Part shown: positions 8,307 to 20,647 of the stretch, piece by piece
Position numbering within the stretch: position 1 is the first letter of the stretch
How the letters are laid out: the number at the start of each line of letters is the position of its first letter
NCBI RefSeq assembly: GCF_003268855.1
Contig: NZ_QLSZ01000001.1
Span: 321,369-385,368 of the forward strand
DNA length: 64,000 bases
Reading direction: 5' to 3'
DNA from: Flavobacterium aciduliphilum
GTDB lineage: Bacteria; Bacteroidota; Bacteroidia; Flavobacteriales; Flavobacteriaceae
Translations under genes and position numbers: made by a program
Notes under the pieces: model-generated
The model's input: the letters and a program-made list of their open reading frames with translations, nothing else
Database searches by the model: none
Told to the model about the DNA's origin: nothing

Positions 8307-10196
8307 TTATTTTCTGTTTTTTTGAGCCTCAGCTTGTTCCATAGCTTCTCTGAGCTTTTTCTGGAATTTGCCTTCCTTAACAGGTTTTGTTTTGTTTTCT
8401 TGAATTTGCGCGTGAATTTTATCACTGTCAATAAAATATTTTTTGATGACTAACATGATTCCAATTGTAATTAAATTGGACATAAAGTTATACAAACTCA
8501 ATCCTGAGCCATAATTATTGAAGAAAATTAACATCATCAATGGTGAAATGTAAATCATCATTTTCATCATTTTGGTCATATCTGGCATTCCTTCTTGTTG
8601 GGGTTGTGCCATTTGGTTGTCGCCCGATGTCATTTTCATGTAGAAGAAAATTGCAATCGCAGCCAAAATCGGGAATAAACTCACGTGATCACCATACATC
8701 GGAATATTAAACGGCAACTTAAAGATTTGGTCAAAAGAAGACAAATCGTCTGCCCACAAAAACGGTTGCTGTCTCAATTCGAAAGCCGATGGGAAGAATC
8801 GGAACGACGCCATCAAAAATGGCATTTGAATTAAAGCGGGTATACATCCTGCCATTGGATTTACTCCTGCTTTGTTATACAACTTCATAGTTTCTTGTTG
8901 TCTTTTTACTGGGTCTTTTATTTTTTCAGCGATTTCAGAAATCTCTGGACGCAATACTTTCATCTTCGCTTGAGACAAGAAAGACTTGAATGTAATAGGA
9001 GACATTGCAATCTTTATGATAATAGTAAAAATAATAATTGCCAATCCAAAAGACATAAATCCTCCTAAGAATCCGAACAACGGAATAAAAATCAATCGAT
9101 TGATCCAACCAAAGATTCCCCATCCTAAAGGAATAATTTTATCTAAATTTTTTCCTTCATATTTTCCTAACGTTTTATAATCGGTTGGCCCATAATACCA
9201 ATTCATTTTGTAATCAACTTCTCCATTTCGAAAGGCCAACGGCATAGTCGATTTAAATTGTTTGATGAATACCGTATCTTTTTTTACATCATTTACCAGA
9301 GAAGCGGAGTGAATTTTAGTCGTTTCAAATGGTGTTGACGTCATTAAAATAGAAGAAAAGAAATGTTGTTTGTAGGCAATAAACGTAGTTTTTGTTGGAT
9401 TTTCTTCTTTATCTTTTCCTTGTCCTACATAATCAATTTTGCCATCATTATATTCAAAATAAGCTTCCGCATTTTGATTCTCATAAGACACACTTTTCTC
9501 ATTTCGATAGGTTTTTAAATCCCATTCTAAATTGATGGGTTTTGAAGTATTGAGTACGCTTTGCAATCCTTGAGAGCGTACATCAAAATCAAGCATGTAA
9601 TCATTTGGCTTCAGTACATATTTATATTCTAAATAAGCTTGATCAGAAGCCTTTAATTTCATAGAAACAACTTGATTACCATCTACTGTTGTTAGGGTAG
9701 GCTCAAAATACATGTCTTTTGTACTTAAAACACGATTGTCCTTCGTTTGCAGTGTCAAATTTAAACTTGCATTGTTGTTTTTAATCAACTCTACTAATTT
9801 ACCTGACCCTTTTTTAAATTTTTCGTATTTTTTCAAAACGGCGCTAGCAATATACCCTCCTTTGTTAGCGATGGTTAATTTTACTAGGTCGTTTTCTATA
9901 GTTGTGACAGCATCTTTAGCAGAAGGTAAGGTAGCTGAATAAGCAAAACCACCCAACGTATTTTGAAGTGCTTTCATTTTTAGAGTATCGCTTACTGTTG
10001 AATCTTTTACAACAGCGGCTACTTCTTTCGACTTATTGTCAAGCGCTTTTTTAGCTTTGTTTACGGCTTCTTGTTTAGCTTTTAAGATGCGTTCTTTTTC
10101 AGCTTCTTTTTGATTGTTGATCGTCATCCAAACAAAAATCAAAACAATCAATGTTATTCCAATTATTGAATTTTTGTCAATTTTCTTTTGTTCCAT
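8307..10196 (-). CDS. yidC: membrane protein insertase YidC
   Basis: A 629-residue inner-membrane insertase that integrates proteins alone or with SecYEG. An N-terminal membrane segment (~8-24) is followed by a large periplasmic P1 domain (~60-340). The conserved insertase core begins near residue 355 (GWGIFGWINRLIFIPLF) and includes the hairpin KSFLSQAKMKVLRPEISE and GCIPALIQMPFLMASFRFFP near 440-460. A highly charged tail (KFQKKLREAMEQAEAQKNRK) ends the protein, as is usual for this phylum. It is 38 bp downstream of pyrG on the same strand, a pairing common in Flavobacteria. Confidence 0.96.
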   Translation of the reverse strand: MEQKKIDKNSIIGITLIVLIFVWMTINNQKEAEKERILKAKQEAVNKAKKALDNKSKEVAAVVKDSTVSDTLKMKALQNTLGGFAYSATLPSAKDAVTTIENDLVKLTIANKGGYIASAVLKKYEKFKKGSGKLVELIKNNNASLNLTLQTKDNRVLSTKDMYFEPTLTTVDGNQVVSMKLKASDQAYLEYKYVLKPNDYMLDFDVRSQGLQSVLNTSKPINLEWDLKTYRNEKSVSYENQNAEAYFEYNDGKIDYVGQGKDKEENPTKTTFIAYKQHFFSSILMTSTPFETTKIHSASLVNDVKKDTVFIKQFKSTMPLAFRNGEVDYKMNWYYGPTDYKTLGKYEGKNLDKIIPLGWGIFGWINRLIFIPLFGFLGGFMSFGLAIIIFTIIIKIAMSPITFKSFLSQAKMKVLRPEISEIAEKIKDPVKRQQETMKLYNKAGVNPMAGCIPALIQMPFLMASFRFFPSAFELRQQPFLWADDLSSFDQIFKLPFNIPMYGDHVSLFPILAAIAIFFYMKMTSGDNQMAQPQQEGMPDMTKMMKMMIYISPLMMLIFFNNYGSGLSLYNFMSNLITIGIMLVIKKYFIDSDKIHAQIQENKTKPVKEGKFQKKLREAMEQAEAQKNRK

Positions 10197-10234
10197 TCGT
10201 GTTACATTTTAAACTTCGGTCGCAATTGTGTGAC

Positions 10235-11973
<1,739 letters not shown>

Positions 11974-11987
<14 letters not shown>

Positions 11988-12210
11988 GAGGGTATTGCTT
12001 TTTGATGTTGCGAATAAGTTCCTCCAATCCATTTAACTTTAATTCATATACAAGTTTGAGTTGTTCGCCTAGAACACCTTTTGGGAGTCGATTATTTTGA
12101 ATCCAGACCAAATAATATTCGGGTAAGTCAATGAGATACTTGCCCTCGTACTTCCCGAAAGGCATTTTAGTGTGAGCCAATTTGATAAGCTGTCTTTGTT
12201 GGTCGTCCAT
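11974..12210 (-). CDS. DUF3820 family protein
   Basis: A 78-residue cytoplasmic protein with the DUF3820 signature: a hydrophilic N-terminus, KMPFGKYEGKYLIDLPEYYLVW, then a helical tail. The MPFGKYxGxxLxDLP motif also occurs in exonuclease-associated domains, but no catalytic residues are present here. It is 50 bp downstream of osmC. Function unknown. Confidence 0.8.
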
Positions 12211-12260
12211 CTTTATTTAACCGCAAAGCGCGCAAAGGTTTTTCACAAAGTCCGCAAGTA

Positions 12261-12665
12261 TTATTTCCAATTAAAAACAATCTCTTTTTTAATATCTGGA
12301 TGTAAACTATAGAATACTGGACAAGTCATTGCAGTTCGTTCTAAAATGGTTTTCGTTTTTTCATCGGCAGCTAAATTCATTTGAAAAGTGATATGAATTT
12401 CTGAAATTCTTCGAGGATCTGTAGCCATGATTTTAGTTACTTCAGCAGTTGACCCTGAAAAATCTACCTCCAAGTCTCGAGCTTTAATTCCCATTACCGT
12501 GAGCATGCAGGTTGCTAAAGAATTAGCTACCATATCGGTAGGAGAAAACGCTGCTCCTTTTCCGTTGTTGTCTTTTGGAGCGTCAGTAATACTTTCAATT
12601 CCCGATTGTAAATGTATGGAAGTTGTGCGTAAATCGCCTAGGTAGGTTACTTTCGATGTTGCCAT
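12261..12665 (-). CDS. OsmC family protein
   Basis: A 134-residue protein of the OsmC/Ohr fold, a family of thiol-dependent peroxidases for organic hydroperoxides. The two conserved cysteines are in SLATCMLTVMGIKA and MTCPVFYSLHPD. The arrangement is closer to the OsmC/YhfA branch than to Ohr. The start overlaps the stop of the LysM gene by one base (TAATG), suggesting coupled translation. Confidence 0.85.
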   Translation of the reverse strand: MATSKVTYLGDLRTTSIHLQSGIESITDAPKDNNGKGAAFSPTDMVANSLATCMLTVMGIKARDLEVDFSGSTAEVTKIMATDPRRISEIHITFQMNLAADEKTKTILERTAMTCPVFYSLHPDIKKEIVFNWK

Positions 12666-14575
12666 TATTGTGCTTGTTTTATCGTTAAATCTTCGTCGTA
12701 ATAGAGAATATAAATTCCGTTGTTGGTATACCCTCCTGAAATTCTTTTGGCATAATCAAATTTTCCTTCTACTTGTTCGGTAGCATCTTGTTCCAAAGAT
12801 TCTTGTAATGATGAACTTTGCGACATGCGCAACAAGGTATCGAACGTCACATCAAATCCTCGTACCGCATATTGATTGGGGAAAATTCGATTTTTCTTTT
12901 TGTAGGCGATTTCAAATTGTTGCGCCTCTTCTGTATCATTATCACGGGTTGTCGAGGGATACATCAACTTTAATTTAGTGAGGCTATTCAAATCAATTTC
13001 TTCAAAATCAAGGGTTTCGTTGGGTTCTAAAATTACCATTTGGACTTTATAATCCTTCATAAAAATTTGTAACGCTTTGACAAAAGCAAGAACTGTTCCT
13101 GTTTTTTCGGAGCCCAAAATCACATAATTCATTCTATCTTTTACCAAATATTTTTTAATACTATCGGAAACAAATCCTTTATCAGAAAATCCGACTATTT
13201 TAACCTCTTTTTGATTGTCGTGAATGTATTGTTTTAAAGCCCCTTTTTTTGGATCAATTACTGCAATGATGCTTCCATTCTTTGCATGCATATACTCAAA
13301 CATTGCTTTTCGAATAGTCTCATTTTGAGGCATGGATTGGTACAAGTTAGATACACTTCTACCTTCATCTTTAGATAGCGGAGAAATCACAGGAATGTTT
13401 TTATTCTCCAAAGCTGTCGCTACTTTTTCGACATTTACTTGATAAAAGGGGCCTATTACCGCATCTACATTTGTAAAATTTTCACTCGCTATAATATTCA
13501 AAGCATTTGTCGTATTTTTGGTTTCTTCCGAATCAAAGACTTTGACGTCAACATTTATACCTAATACCTTGGCCGAGTCAATAGCCATTAAAGCACCCGA
13601 ATAAAAATCGAGCGTTAGGTTTAAAAATTTGTCTTTTTTCAAACGCTCCCCTATTGAAGTAAGGGAATCATTTTCTATTTTTGATACATTAAAAGGTAAA
13701 AATAATGCTAGTTTTTTCCGACTTTGAGTAGAAAGCGTTTTCGTTAAATCTTTATTTTTATTTTTCGATTCCTTTGTTAAGAGGATGTTAGCAGGAACTT
13801 TTAAAACCATTCCTTCTTGTACTCCTTCTTTCAAACTTGGATTGAGCGCGATCAAGGCGCTTTCAGATAAATTAAAAAGATGAGTCAAACTATATAGGGT
13901 ATCTCCAGATTTCACCTTATATTCGAATAAATCGGAAGATTGACTATTAGGTTTTAACTCCTCTGTAATCCGATTTGGATTATCTTTTTTACTAATATTC
14001 AATTGAGTTCCTAAAGGTAATCCCTCTTTTATTATTGGATTTTGAAGTTCTAATTCTTCAATCGTTATACCAAATTTTTTTGCCAAACTGTATTTTGTGT
14101 CTCCTTCAACAACGGTATATAAATCTGTATCCTTTTGCGATTGTTGTTCTTTTACTACCGGCTTTTTTAATGACGTTTTGGTCACACCTTGAATCATGAG
14201 TTTATATCCTAAAGGCAAAGCATTCCCAATTTCAGGGTTCCAATCGTGCAGTTCTTCTACAGTGACTCCATATTTTTTAGCGATGCTATATGCTGTTTCT
14301 CCTGCCAATACTTCATGAATGACTCCTTTATTTTTTGAGGTAATAATGGGTTTCGTATTGGACGTATCATTTTTTGGAATTAATAAAATCATGTTGGGTT
14401 GAACGCCATTTTTAGCATCTGGATTTAACTTGTAAATATCAAAAGGCGTAACTTTATATTTCTGTGCGATTAGTACAATCGTTTCCCCTTTGGCTACTGT
14501 GTGTTTGGTATAACTCTGTGCCAAAACAGTAGTTGTAAAAACCAATATTACAAGGTAAATAATTCTTTTAAACAT
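12665..14575 (-). CDS. LysM-repeat protein fused to a periplasmic-binding-protein-like domain
   Basis: The ATG at 14575 (MFKRIIYLVILVFTTTVLAQ, a signal peptide) is preferred over an upstream in-frame TTG. It gives 636 residues. Four LysM peptidoglycan-binding repeats fill the first ~270 residues; each starts like HTVAKGET, HEVLAGET, YTVVEGDT or YKVKSGDT and ends near L(M/L)IP or LKVP. The second half (~285-636) resembles type I periplasmic binding proteins of amino-acid ABC transporters (LALFLPFN, VDAVIGPFYQVN, IPVISPLS). No transporter genes are adjacent. It is probably a periplasmic cell-wall-associated protein, perhaps a scaffold or LpoA-like regulator; this last is inference. Confidence 0.8.
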   Translation of the reverse strand: MFKRIIYLVILVFTTTVLAQSYTKHTVAKGETIVLIAQKYKVTPFDIYKLNPDAKNGVQPNMILLIPKNDTSNTKPIITSKNKGVIHEVLAGETAYSIAKKYGVTVEELHDWNPEIGNALPLGYKLMIQGVTKTSLKKPVVKEQQSQKDTDLYTVVEGDTKYSLAKKFGITIEELELQNPIIKEGLPLGTQLNISKKDNPNRITEELKPNSQSSDLFEYKVKSGDTLYSLTHLFNLSESALIALNPSLKEGVQEGMVLKVPANILLTKESKNKNKDLTKTLSTQSRKKLALFLPFNVSKIENDSLTSIGERLKKDKFLNLTLDFYSGALMAIDSAKVLGINVDVKVFDSEETKNTTNALNIIASENFTNVDAVIGPFYQVNVEKVATALENKNIPVISPLSKDEGRSVSNLYQSMPQNETIRKAMFEYMHAKNGSIIAVIDPKKGALKQYIHDNQKEVKIVGFSDKGFVSDSIKKYLVKDRMNYVILGSEKTGTVLAFVKALQIFMKDYKVQMVILEPNETLDFEEIDLNSLTKLKLMYPSTTRDNDTEEAQQFEIAYKKKNRIFPNQYAVRGFDVTFDTLLRMSQSSSLQESLEQDATEQVEGKFDYAKRISGGYTNNGIYILYYDEDLTIKQAQ

Positions 14576-14646
14576 AATTATTAAATTACAAAAACAAAAT
14601 CCAAATTTCAATTCCGATATACTGACAACTGAATACGATCAATAAA

Positions 14647-16176
14647 CTATTCCCACTCAATGGTTGCTGGCGGTTTTGAACTGATGTCATAAACCACTCG
14701 ATTTACCCCTTTCACTTTATTGATGATTTCATTGGATATTTTCATTAAAAAATCATATGGCAAATGCACCCAATCGGCAGTCATCCCATCAGTTGATTCT
14801 ACAGCACGGAGCGCAACTACTTTTTCATAGGTGCGTTCATCTCCCATAACTCCTACACTATTTACAGGCAGCAAAATAGCCCCAGCTTGCCATACTTTAT
14901 CATACAATCCATGTTCTTTCAATCCCTTGATAAATATGTCGTCAACTTCTTGCAAGATACGTACTTTTTCTGGAGTAATGGCTCCTAGTATACGAATTGA
15001 CAAACCAGGCCCTGGAAATGGATGTCTCCCCAATAATTCGGCATCAATTCCTAGAGTGGCCCCCACTCTTCGCACCTCATCTTTAAACAACATGCGGAGT
15101 GGTTCTACTATTTTTAATTTCATAAAATCGGGCAAACCGCCCACATTATGATGTGATTTTATTGTGGCACTTGGTCCTTTTACTGAAACCGATTCGATAA
15201 CATCAGGATAAATTGTTCCTTGTGCTAACCACGATACATCTTTTAATAGGTGGGCTTCTTCATCAAAAACCTCAACAAAAACCCTTCCAATAATTTTACG
15301 TTTGGTTTCTGGGTCTTCAACGTCTGTCAACTCAGCCAAAAAACGTTCCGAAGCGTCGACGCCTTTCACATTCAAACCCATGTCTTTGTATTGGTGCAAT
15401 ACGTTTTCAAATTCGTTTTTACGCAATAATCCGTTGTTTACGAAGATGCAGTATAAGTTTTTACCAATCGCTTTGTTTAGTAAAACTGCTGCTACAGTAG
15501 AATCAACACCACCTGAAAGTCCTAGCACTACTTTATCGTTTCCTACTTTTTCTTGCAGTTCTTTGACGCAATCGTCGACAAAGGCATTGGGAGTAAAGGA
15601 TTGCTCTACCTGTGCTATTTTTACTAAAAAGTTTTCCAACATTTGCTTACCATCGGTTGAATGGTATACTTCAGGATGGAACTGAATGGCATAGGTAGTT
15701 TCGCCTTCAATTTTGTAGGCGGCATTTTCGACATCATTGGTGCTGGCTAGTTTTACACCATTCGTTGGTAAGTGTTTGATGGTATCGCTATGACTCATCC
15801 ATACTTGCGAATGGAAGTTGACCTTTTCAAAAAAGAGTTCATTTTCTTTAATGTAGCTCAGATTGGCTCTTCCGTATTCCCTGATGTTGGAAGCCGCTAC
15901 TTCACCACCTGAAAAATGAGCCAAATATTGCGCACCATAACACACCGCTAAAATCGGTAGTTTACCTCGAATATGGGACAAATCGATGTGTAAAGCATCT
16001 TCGGAGCGCACGGAATAAGGACTCCCACCTAGAATGACTGCTTTGTAAGACGATAAATCAGTGGGACAATGGTTGTAAGGAAAAATTTCGCAGAATATGT
16101 TTAATTCGCGAACGCGGCGTGCAATGAGTTGTGTGTATTGCGAGCCGAAATCTAAAATAAGTACGTTGTGTTGCAT
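14647..16176 (-). CDS. guaA: GMP synthase (glutamine-hydrolysing)
   Basis: This 509-residue enzyme converts XMP to GMP. The ATG at 16176 ([21 protein letters not shown]) is the family start; a TTG two codons upstream is less likely. The class I amidotransferase domain carries Cys79 (AVCYGAQ) and HPEVYHS. The ATP pyrophosphatase domain has the PP-loop [13 protein letters not shown] near residue 217. The C-terminal dimerisation domain ends in KPPATIEWE, which is invariant. It has a long leader containing a CAA-rich element like those of pyrG and folD. Confidence 0.96.
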   Translation of the reverse strand: MQHNVLILDFGSQYTQLIARRVRELNIFCEIFPYNHCPTDLSSYKAVILGGSPYSVRSEDALHIDLSHIRGKLPILAVCYGAQYLAHFSGGEVAASNIREYGRANLSYIKENELFFEKVNFHSQVWMSHSDTIKHLPTNGVKLASTNDVENAAYKIEGETTYAIQFHPEVYHSTDGKQMLENFLVKIAQVEQSFTPNAFVDDCVKELQEKVGNDKVVLGLSGGVDSTVAAVLLNKAIGKNLYCIFVNNGLLRKNEFENVLHQYKDMGLNVKGVDASERFLAELTDVEDPETKRKIIGRVFVEVFDEEAHLLKDVSWLAQGTIYPDVIESVSVKGPSATIKSHHNVGGLPDFMKLKIVEPLRMLFKDEVRRVGATLGIDAELLGRHPFPGPGLSIRILGAITPEKVRILQEVDDIFIKGLKEHGLYDKVWQAGAILLPVNSVGVMGDERTYEKVVALRAVESTDGMTADWVHLPYDFLMKISNEIINKVKGVNRVVYDISSKPPATIEWE

Positions 16177-16189
16177 GTGCAAAAGTATA

Positions 16190-16199
16190 GTTGTGTTGT
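16190..16199 (-). promoter_or_regulatory. CAA-rich leader element of guaA
   Basis: ACAACACAAC on the minus strand is the core of the 17-mer shared by pyrG and folD. Here it sits within a longer CAGCAACAGACAACACAAC stretch 13 bases before the ATG. Confidence 0.4.
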
Positions 16200-16258
16200 C
16201 TGTTGCTGTATATTCAATACCTTAAAAAAAGAAAATAAGAACTTTTTTATTGACGATA

Positions 16259-16266
16259 CAAAAGTA
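16259..16266 (-). promoter_or_regulatory. guaA promoter -7 box (candidate)
   Basis: TACTTTTG on the minus strand, about 80 bases before the guaA start. A second TACTTTTG at 16180-16187 lies only 3 bases from the ATG and would give a nearly leaderless mRNA. Which one is used cannot be told. Confidence 0.45.
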
Positions 16267-16453
16267 AGTAAAACAAATTACTTTAAGCAGGTAATCTCAC
16301 AACTATACATATAGGCCTATAAAGGCTATATAAATTCAAGTTTATTCAAATTACTTTTTTTAGATTTTTGATATTATAAACTTAAATCATTTTCTTTATT
16401 GTAAAAAATGGAATAATAATCTATCTAACTTGAATTAAATATTTAAGTTTGAC

Positions 16454-19387
16454 TTATTCAATGATCAATTTTTTTGTCTGTGTTTTTCCTTCCGAAGTTA
16501 CAGTAACAAAATAAACTCCTTTCTCAATTTGCCCAAGATTAATATCTTGACTAAAAGAAGTCGTGTTATTATTATATTCATTTACAAAACATTTTCTCCC
16601 ACTAACATCATACAATTCTATTTTTACTTTATCAGAAGTAGCATAATTGATTGTGACTATCCCTTTAGTAGGATTTGGATACATTGAAAACATTTCAAAA
16701 TTTTCTTTTTGATTTGATAAAACTTGGGTTCCTATAACTTCAAAATTATCAATAACTGCGCCTTCGTATTGAACTCCCGGATCAGAAACAAAATTAAATC
16801 GGAATATAATGTTTGATTGTGGTGCAGAACCTCCATAACCAAAATCTGACATATTCCAAGAATAATTTACCATATCAGCATTAACCCCTCCAATTTGGTT
16901 ATTATCCGAACCTGCTCCAGTCCATTGAGCACCAACGCACAAATCACAATTAGTAGAATTTGGAATATTAGCACTATTATACCATGTGCTTCCCGAACTA
17001 GCATCTCCTAAAATTGACCAAGTGACACCACTATCTGTTGAATATTCTACATTAATATAATCATAATCAGGCTCTAAATCAAAAGCCATATCAAATTTGA
17101 TCACTGGATTTTGAATTTGTGTTAAATCATAACATTGAGAAACAAGATAGGAATTCATACTATCAGGGTATAATCCGGAAAGATTTGTACCATAAACTTT
17201 TGAACCTCCTGTCGTATTATTGTTTAAAACAGAACCTAAAGCTTGTCCTCGTTGCCACAATAAGTTTGTATTACCTTTATCATAAGAAATGAGAGTATCG
17301 GTTGTTGCGTCAAAAGTGTTTATAGCATTTACTGTTCCTGAGTCATTGACTAAGACTAATGCTGTTTTAGTATTATTGGTTGCATTACCATCATTATTAG
17401 TGGTAGTTGTAAATGAAATAGTATGAGTACCTCTACTCAAGACTCCTAATGTAAGCGGATAACTAAAAGCTTGACAAGCCGCTAAAGATCCTGTCCATGT
17501 AGTCATTGTTACAGCACCTCCATCAATACTATAAGAAATAGTTACTGAATTAATAGTGTTTGTTCCACTATTTTCAAAAGTGATCGTTGGATTATTAATA
17601 GCTCCACAAGCCACTGACATGGGTTGCGTTACATTTTTAAGAGCAACATCTGTTGGATAGCCAACATATTGATTTCCAACATTCACAGCATACCAAGCAT
17701 TGGTTACTGCAATAACTTCTGCACTTGAACCACAATACAAATTGTTTGCTACTTCAAGTGTAGCATTTCTCATATCTAAATAAGTTGCATTAGACGTCAA
17801 ATAATCTCTCTCTGCATAGTATACTATTTGAGAAGATTTAGTCATACCAATCCCTGAAACAGAATAGGAATATGGAGTCGGAGCAGTATTAGTTCCTGAT
17901 TGTCCTGCTGTGATAATATAAAACCAATGATTCAAAACACCACTGTTATTATGTACACCACATTGGTCATTATTGCTTGAAGGAGTACAATTCCCTTCAT
18001 CACCAGTAGAAGTCCAATTAGTCCCCAAATACGTGTCAGGATTTCCATGGGTTAATGGCGCACTCATACTTCTAAAAGGTGAAGAACCTAAATCTTCAGC
18101 AATTGTAAATACGGCTGATGCATAAGGTCCTGTTAAATTCCCATTTCTACCATATTGTTCTATACAAGCACCCCAAATATCTGAAAGCCCTTCATTTATT
18201 GCTCCTGATTGATTTTGATAAGCTAAATTAGCCGTAGCGGAACACACTCCATGACCTATTTCATGCCCACAGACATCAATGGCCGTAAGAATATGAACAG
18301 AATTATTTCCATCACCATAAGACATTACAGCACCATTCCAAAAGGCATTTACTAAGCTTGTATTTGCATTTGAACGATAATGAACATAACTTTTTAACAT
18401 CGTTCCTTGGTCATCATAACTGTTTCTATTGAATATATTTTTCCAAAAATCATACGTCATTTCGGCACCCCAATGTGCATCTAAAGCTCCTTGATCTAAG
18501 TTAGCGTTATTATATTCTGCCGTTGTCCAGTTATTATCATTATCTGAAAAGTTTGTTGTTGGGTAGGTTGCCGTTTTTGCACTATTAAATGTTTGAATAC
18601 CACCACCTCGAGTATCATCTTTCAAAATGTATTTATTAGTAGACGTGTTTAAAGTGGTTTTTATAGCTCTAACCCCGCTGTATTTTGTTGAATTTGCAGA
18701 ACCAGTTACTGAAACTGAAGTTGGAGTTATCGAATTATTTGTGTTTTCTGACAAATCATGAACGTGTTTTATGATTGGATTACTATAAATAATTTGTCCA
18801 GAATGAGCATCTACATATATTTCGTCACGTGCTAAAGGTTCTGTAGAATAGATATCAAACTTGTACGCTAAATTTACAGTTCCTGTTTTTACATTTGGTA
18901 AAATTAATAATTCCCCTTTGGGCTTTTCATAATTCATTACAATAGCATCTTCTGGAAATTCCCATAAATATTTTGCTCCTTTTTTTGAGTTTAAAATAAC
19001 ATCTAAAGCTTGATTGTTATCAATAGTTGGGATTAAATCTAAATTTAAAGCATTATAAACTTCTCCATTCATCATATAAACCTGATTATTCTGACTATGT
19101 GTAATAACCACACCAAATTCTACTTTCAAACCTTTATAGTATTGTTGAAAATGTTCATGTCTTCTTCCTGTTTCATCTATATTTGAATACGTAGGAACAT
19201 AACTATTCGCTTTTTCTAGCTTATTTTTAGATTTGAATTGATTAAATGCATCTGTTTTAGAAACAGGAAATTCGAATTTTAAAATAGTTTGAATAGGCTC
19301 GTTATCATTTAATTTTTTGTTAATTTGAGCTATACCACATTGTAAAAAAAACATTGAAAAACAAAAAGTTATTATTTTACCCTTCAT
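16454..19387 (-). CDS. M4 family (thermolysin-like) metallopeptidase with T9SS sorting domain
   Basis: A 977-residue secreted zinc protease. The signal peptide (1-20) is followed by FTP/PepSY propeptide domains (~30-210) that act as inhibitor and chaperone. The catalytic domain has the zinc motif H375-E-I-G-H379 and the third ligand Glu399 in NEGLSDIWG, followed by GVLNHWFY, the family's C-lobe His region. Residues ~575-690 resemble a CARDB-type beta-sandwich. Residues ~690-890 look like a jelly-roll adhesion or MAM-like domain (YSTDSGVTWSIL). The last ~75 residues (MYPNPTKGIVTINY to KKLIIE) are a type A T9SS domain. It is probably a surface or extracellular protease for protein nutrition. 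The flanking 278 and 155 bp are AT-rich with no gene. Confidence 0.92.
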   Translation of the reverse strand: MKGKIITFCFSMFFLQCGIAQINKKLNDNEPIQTILKFEFPVSKTDAFNQFKSKNKLEKANSYVPTYSNIDETGRRHEHFQQYYKGLKVEFGVVITHSQNNQVYMMNGEVYNALNLDLIPTIDNNQALDVILNSKKGAKYLWEFPEDAIVMNYEKPKGELLILPNVKTGTVNLAYKFDIYSTEPLARDEIYVDAHSGQIIYSNPIIKHVHDLSENTNNSITPTSVSVTGSANSTKYSGVRAIKTTLNTSTNKYILKDDTRGGGIQTFNSAKTATYPTTNFSDNDNNWTTAEYNNANLDQGALDAHWGAEMTYDFWKNIFNRNSYDDQGTMLKSYVHYRSNANTSLVNAFWNGAVMSYGDGNNSVHILTAIDVCGHEIGHGVCSATANLAYQNQSGAINEGLSDIWGACIEQYGRNGNLTGPYASAVFTIAEDLGSSPFRSMSAPLTHGNPDTYLGTNWTSTGDEGNCTPSSNNDQCGVHNNSGVLNHWFYIITAGQSGTNTAPTPYSYSVSGIGMTKSSQIVYYAERDYLTSNATYLDMRNATLEVANNLYCGSSAEVIAVTNAWYAVNVGNQYVGYPTDVALKNVTQPMSVACGAINNPTITFENSGTNTINSVTISYSIDGGAVTMTTWTGSLAACQAFSYPLTLGVLSRGTHTISFTTTTNNDGNATNNTKTALVLVNDSGTVNAINTFDATTDTLISYDKGNTNLLWQRGQALGSVLNNNTTGGSKVYGTNLSGLYPDSMNSYLVSQCYDLTQIQNPVIKFDMAFDLEPDYDYINVEYSTDSGVTWSILGDASSGSTWYNSANIPNSTNCDLCVGAQWTGAGSDNNQIGGVNADMVNYSWNMSDFGYGGSAPQSNIIFRFNFVSDPGVQYEGAVIDNFEVIGTQVLSNQKENFEMFSMYPNPTKGIVTINYATSDKVKIELYDVSGRKCFVNEYNNNTTSFSQDINLGQIEKGVYFVTVTSEGKTQTKKLIIE

Positions 19388-19542
19388 TAATTTTAAATTT
19401 ATTGATTATTACAAGCAAACTTACTAATAATTAAATAAAACAGAATTAAGATTCTATTAATATAAAAATTATGAATACTATTAATCTTTTAAGATTTTAT
19501 AAATCAAGTAAATAAAAAAATAATACCATTACAGAAATAAAA

Positions 19543-20631
19543 TTAATGAAGCTTTTCTTTTATCTTTAAAAATGGTAATTCTAGAAATTGGTATGAAAGT
19601 GATGCAACAAAAATGCTTAATCCAAATGTAAAAAAATACAAAACAAAAAAATGATACCCTATTGTTTTAGAAAGACTATTTAACACAAAAACAATAATGA
19701 TTTGATGATACATATACAATCCGTAAGAAATTTTTCCTAAGTAATTGATTGGTTTGGCTTCTAACAACTGAGCTAATTTAGGATGATTGATTAGATTTAA
19801 AATAAGAATAATAAACAAAATCGCATAATATGTAGCCTTGAAAAAACCTAAATTAAACGAATAAAAAACTGAAATCACAACTAAAACAAGTGTGCAAAAA
19901 AACACATACAAATGAGTTACTTTTTCAACAATTACACTCTTACAATAATACAAATAAGCACCTAAAGCCCCTAGAGTTAAGCAATCCAGTTGAAAAAAAT
20001 GCACAAAACTATTAAGTAACTCAAAATACCTAAAGTTAGAAAACACACGGTATTGTAATACTAATAAAACAAGATTATACCCTAGAACTATACTTATAAA
20101 TATTGGTTTTAATCTTTGGCATTTAGAAATTAAAAGGGGCCAAATAAGATAAAATTGTTCTTCGGTTCCAATAGACCACGTTTGCGTTGCAAAAGGAATG
20201 AGTTTTATTGATATTAATACATTAGTAAGAAAAAAAACAAAACATCCAATCATTACAAAGAGTCTTGTGGGTGACTCAATATCTAATTTTAAATTTGGAA
20301 TGTGAAAAACCTCAAAATTGGGAAGCACAACTAACGATAATATCATTATAAAATAATAAAGGGGCCAAATGCGATAAATACGTCGTAAGTAAAATTTTTT
20401 TAACGATATAAAACCATTCTTTTGTTTTTCTTTAAGTAGCAAATACGTAATTAAGAAACCGCTTAATACAAAAAAAAGAGATACTCCTAGCCAACCCAAA
20501 TCTTTTACCTTTTGAAAAGAATTTGATATGTTAAAATAAGATTTATTTAACTCTATATGACTTATAATAACAAGCAATGCAGCAATTCCTCGCAAACCAT
20601 TTAAATTATTAAAATATATTTTTTCTTTCAT
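19543..20631 (-). CDS. acyltransferase family 3 membrane protein (OafA/YrhL type)
   Basis: A 362-residue integral membrane protein with about ten hydrophobic helices. Family hallmarks are NGLRGIAALLVIISHIE (with the conserved His), FFVLSGFLITYLL, a YRIWPLYYF segment and WSIGTEEQFYLIWPL. Such enzymes O-acylate surface glycans, lipids or exported polysaccharide. No C-terminal SGNH domain is present. The gene lies 16 bp downstream of a glycosyltransferase gene on the same strand, so the pair probably acts on one cell-surface glycan. Confidence 0.88.
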   Translation of the reverse strand: MKEKIYFNNLNGLRGIAALLVIISHIELNKSYFNISNSFQKVKDLGWLGVSLFFVLSGFLITYLLLKEKQKNGFISLKKFYLRRIYRIWPLYYFIMILSLVVLPNFEVFHIPNLKLDIESPTRLFVMIGCFVFFLTNVLISIKLIPFATQTWSIGTEEQFYLIWPLLISKCQRLKPIFISIVLGYNLVLLVLQYRVFSNFRYFELLNSFVHFFQLDCLTLGALGAYLYYCKSVIVEKVTHLYVFFCTLVLVVISVFYSFNLGFFKATYYAILFIILILNLINHPKLAQLLEAKPINYLGKISYGLYMYHQIIIVFVLNSLSKTIGYHFFVLYFFTFGLSIFVASLSYQFLELPFLKIKEKLH

Positions 20632-20647
20632 AGTTTCTTTCTTTCAA

